Assembly (NCBI RefSeq): GCF_001971705.1
Contig: NZ_CP019327.1
Span: 992,001-1,056,000, forward strand
From: Natronorubrum daqingense
GTDB taxonomy: Archaea > Halobacteriota > Halobacteria > Halobacteriales > Natrialbaceae
DNA: 64,000 nucleotides
Direction of reading: 5' to 3'
The notes under the pieces were generated by a model. It was not told where the DNA came from. It saw nothing but the letters and a program-made list of their open reading frames with translations, and did no database searches. Below are positions 62,024 to 64,000 of this stretch, piece by piece; the first letter of the stretch is position 1; each line of letters begins with the position of its first letter. A program made the position numbers and the translations under genes.

Positions 62024-64000
<1,977 letters not shown>

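Overview
The window is a GC-rich chromosomal segment of a haloarchaeon. The evidence is acidic proteomes, leaderless genes with a TATA-like box about 25-30 bases before the start codon, archaeal-only enzymes (Dph2, GatE, MptE, CetZ, SRP19, Gar1), Tat-type lipoproteins, a PGF-CTERM anchor and an archaeal 16S rRNA. The very frequent CTCGAG word suggests Natrialbaceae, but that is inference, not a phylogenetic result.

Layout. 0.1-5.8 kb: dph2, a double winged-helix regulator, a metallo-beta-lactamase-fold protein, a long acidic coiled-coil protein and a divergent HisG-like protein. 6.1-7.5 kb: a tyrosine recombinase with its DUF5805-like partner, then about 1.4 kb with no convincing gene. 8.9-21.1 kb: enoyl-CoA hydratase, a zinc-finger microprotein, fumC, a four-gene operon made of a tandemly duplicated pair of bacterial PH-domain membrane proteins, bolA, a helix-turn-helix gene next to cysS, a lipoprotein, a presenilin-type protease, gar1 and srp19. 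21.2-25.1 kb: divergent btuF / btuC-btuD cobalamin-type importer. 25.2-31.5 kb: two tiny membrane proteins, gatE, an Lrp/AsnC regulator divergent from an EamA transporter, a lipoprotein and a TrmJ-like methyltransferase.

31.5-33.7 kb is a replication origin: full origin-recognition boxes with haloarchaeal G-strings in inverted orientation, further partial boxes, a dense cluster of the rare word CTAG, and an adjacent orc1/cdc6 gene. 34.0-37.5 kb: a decayed AMP-binding protein, folP, a candidate structured small RNA and mptE. 37.6-42.4 kb: zinc ribbon, cetZ, an orphan peptide-type binding protein and a PAP2-family membrane protein.

42.4-51.3 kb is one minus-strand carbohydrate locus: TrmB regulator, binding protein, two permeases, ATPase, Gfo/Idh/MocA oxidoreductase, a small protein and a sugar isomerase/epimerase. 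51.5-59.4 kb: MscS channel, two UspA proteins, small DUF proteins, a class V aminotransferase, dodecin, an IscA-like protein, hisD and small membrane proteins. 59.4 kb to the end: an rRNA operon with a multi-promoter leader, 16S, tRNA-Ala(TGC) and a 23S gene cut by the window edge.

Most notable for follow-up: the origin and its CTAG cluster, the three-way-junction RNA before mptE, two apparent pseudoenzymes (HisG-like and AMP-binding), the duplicated PH-domain operon, and several perfect short tandem duplications, two of which start exactly at gene 3' ends.
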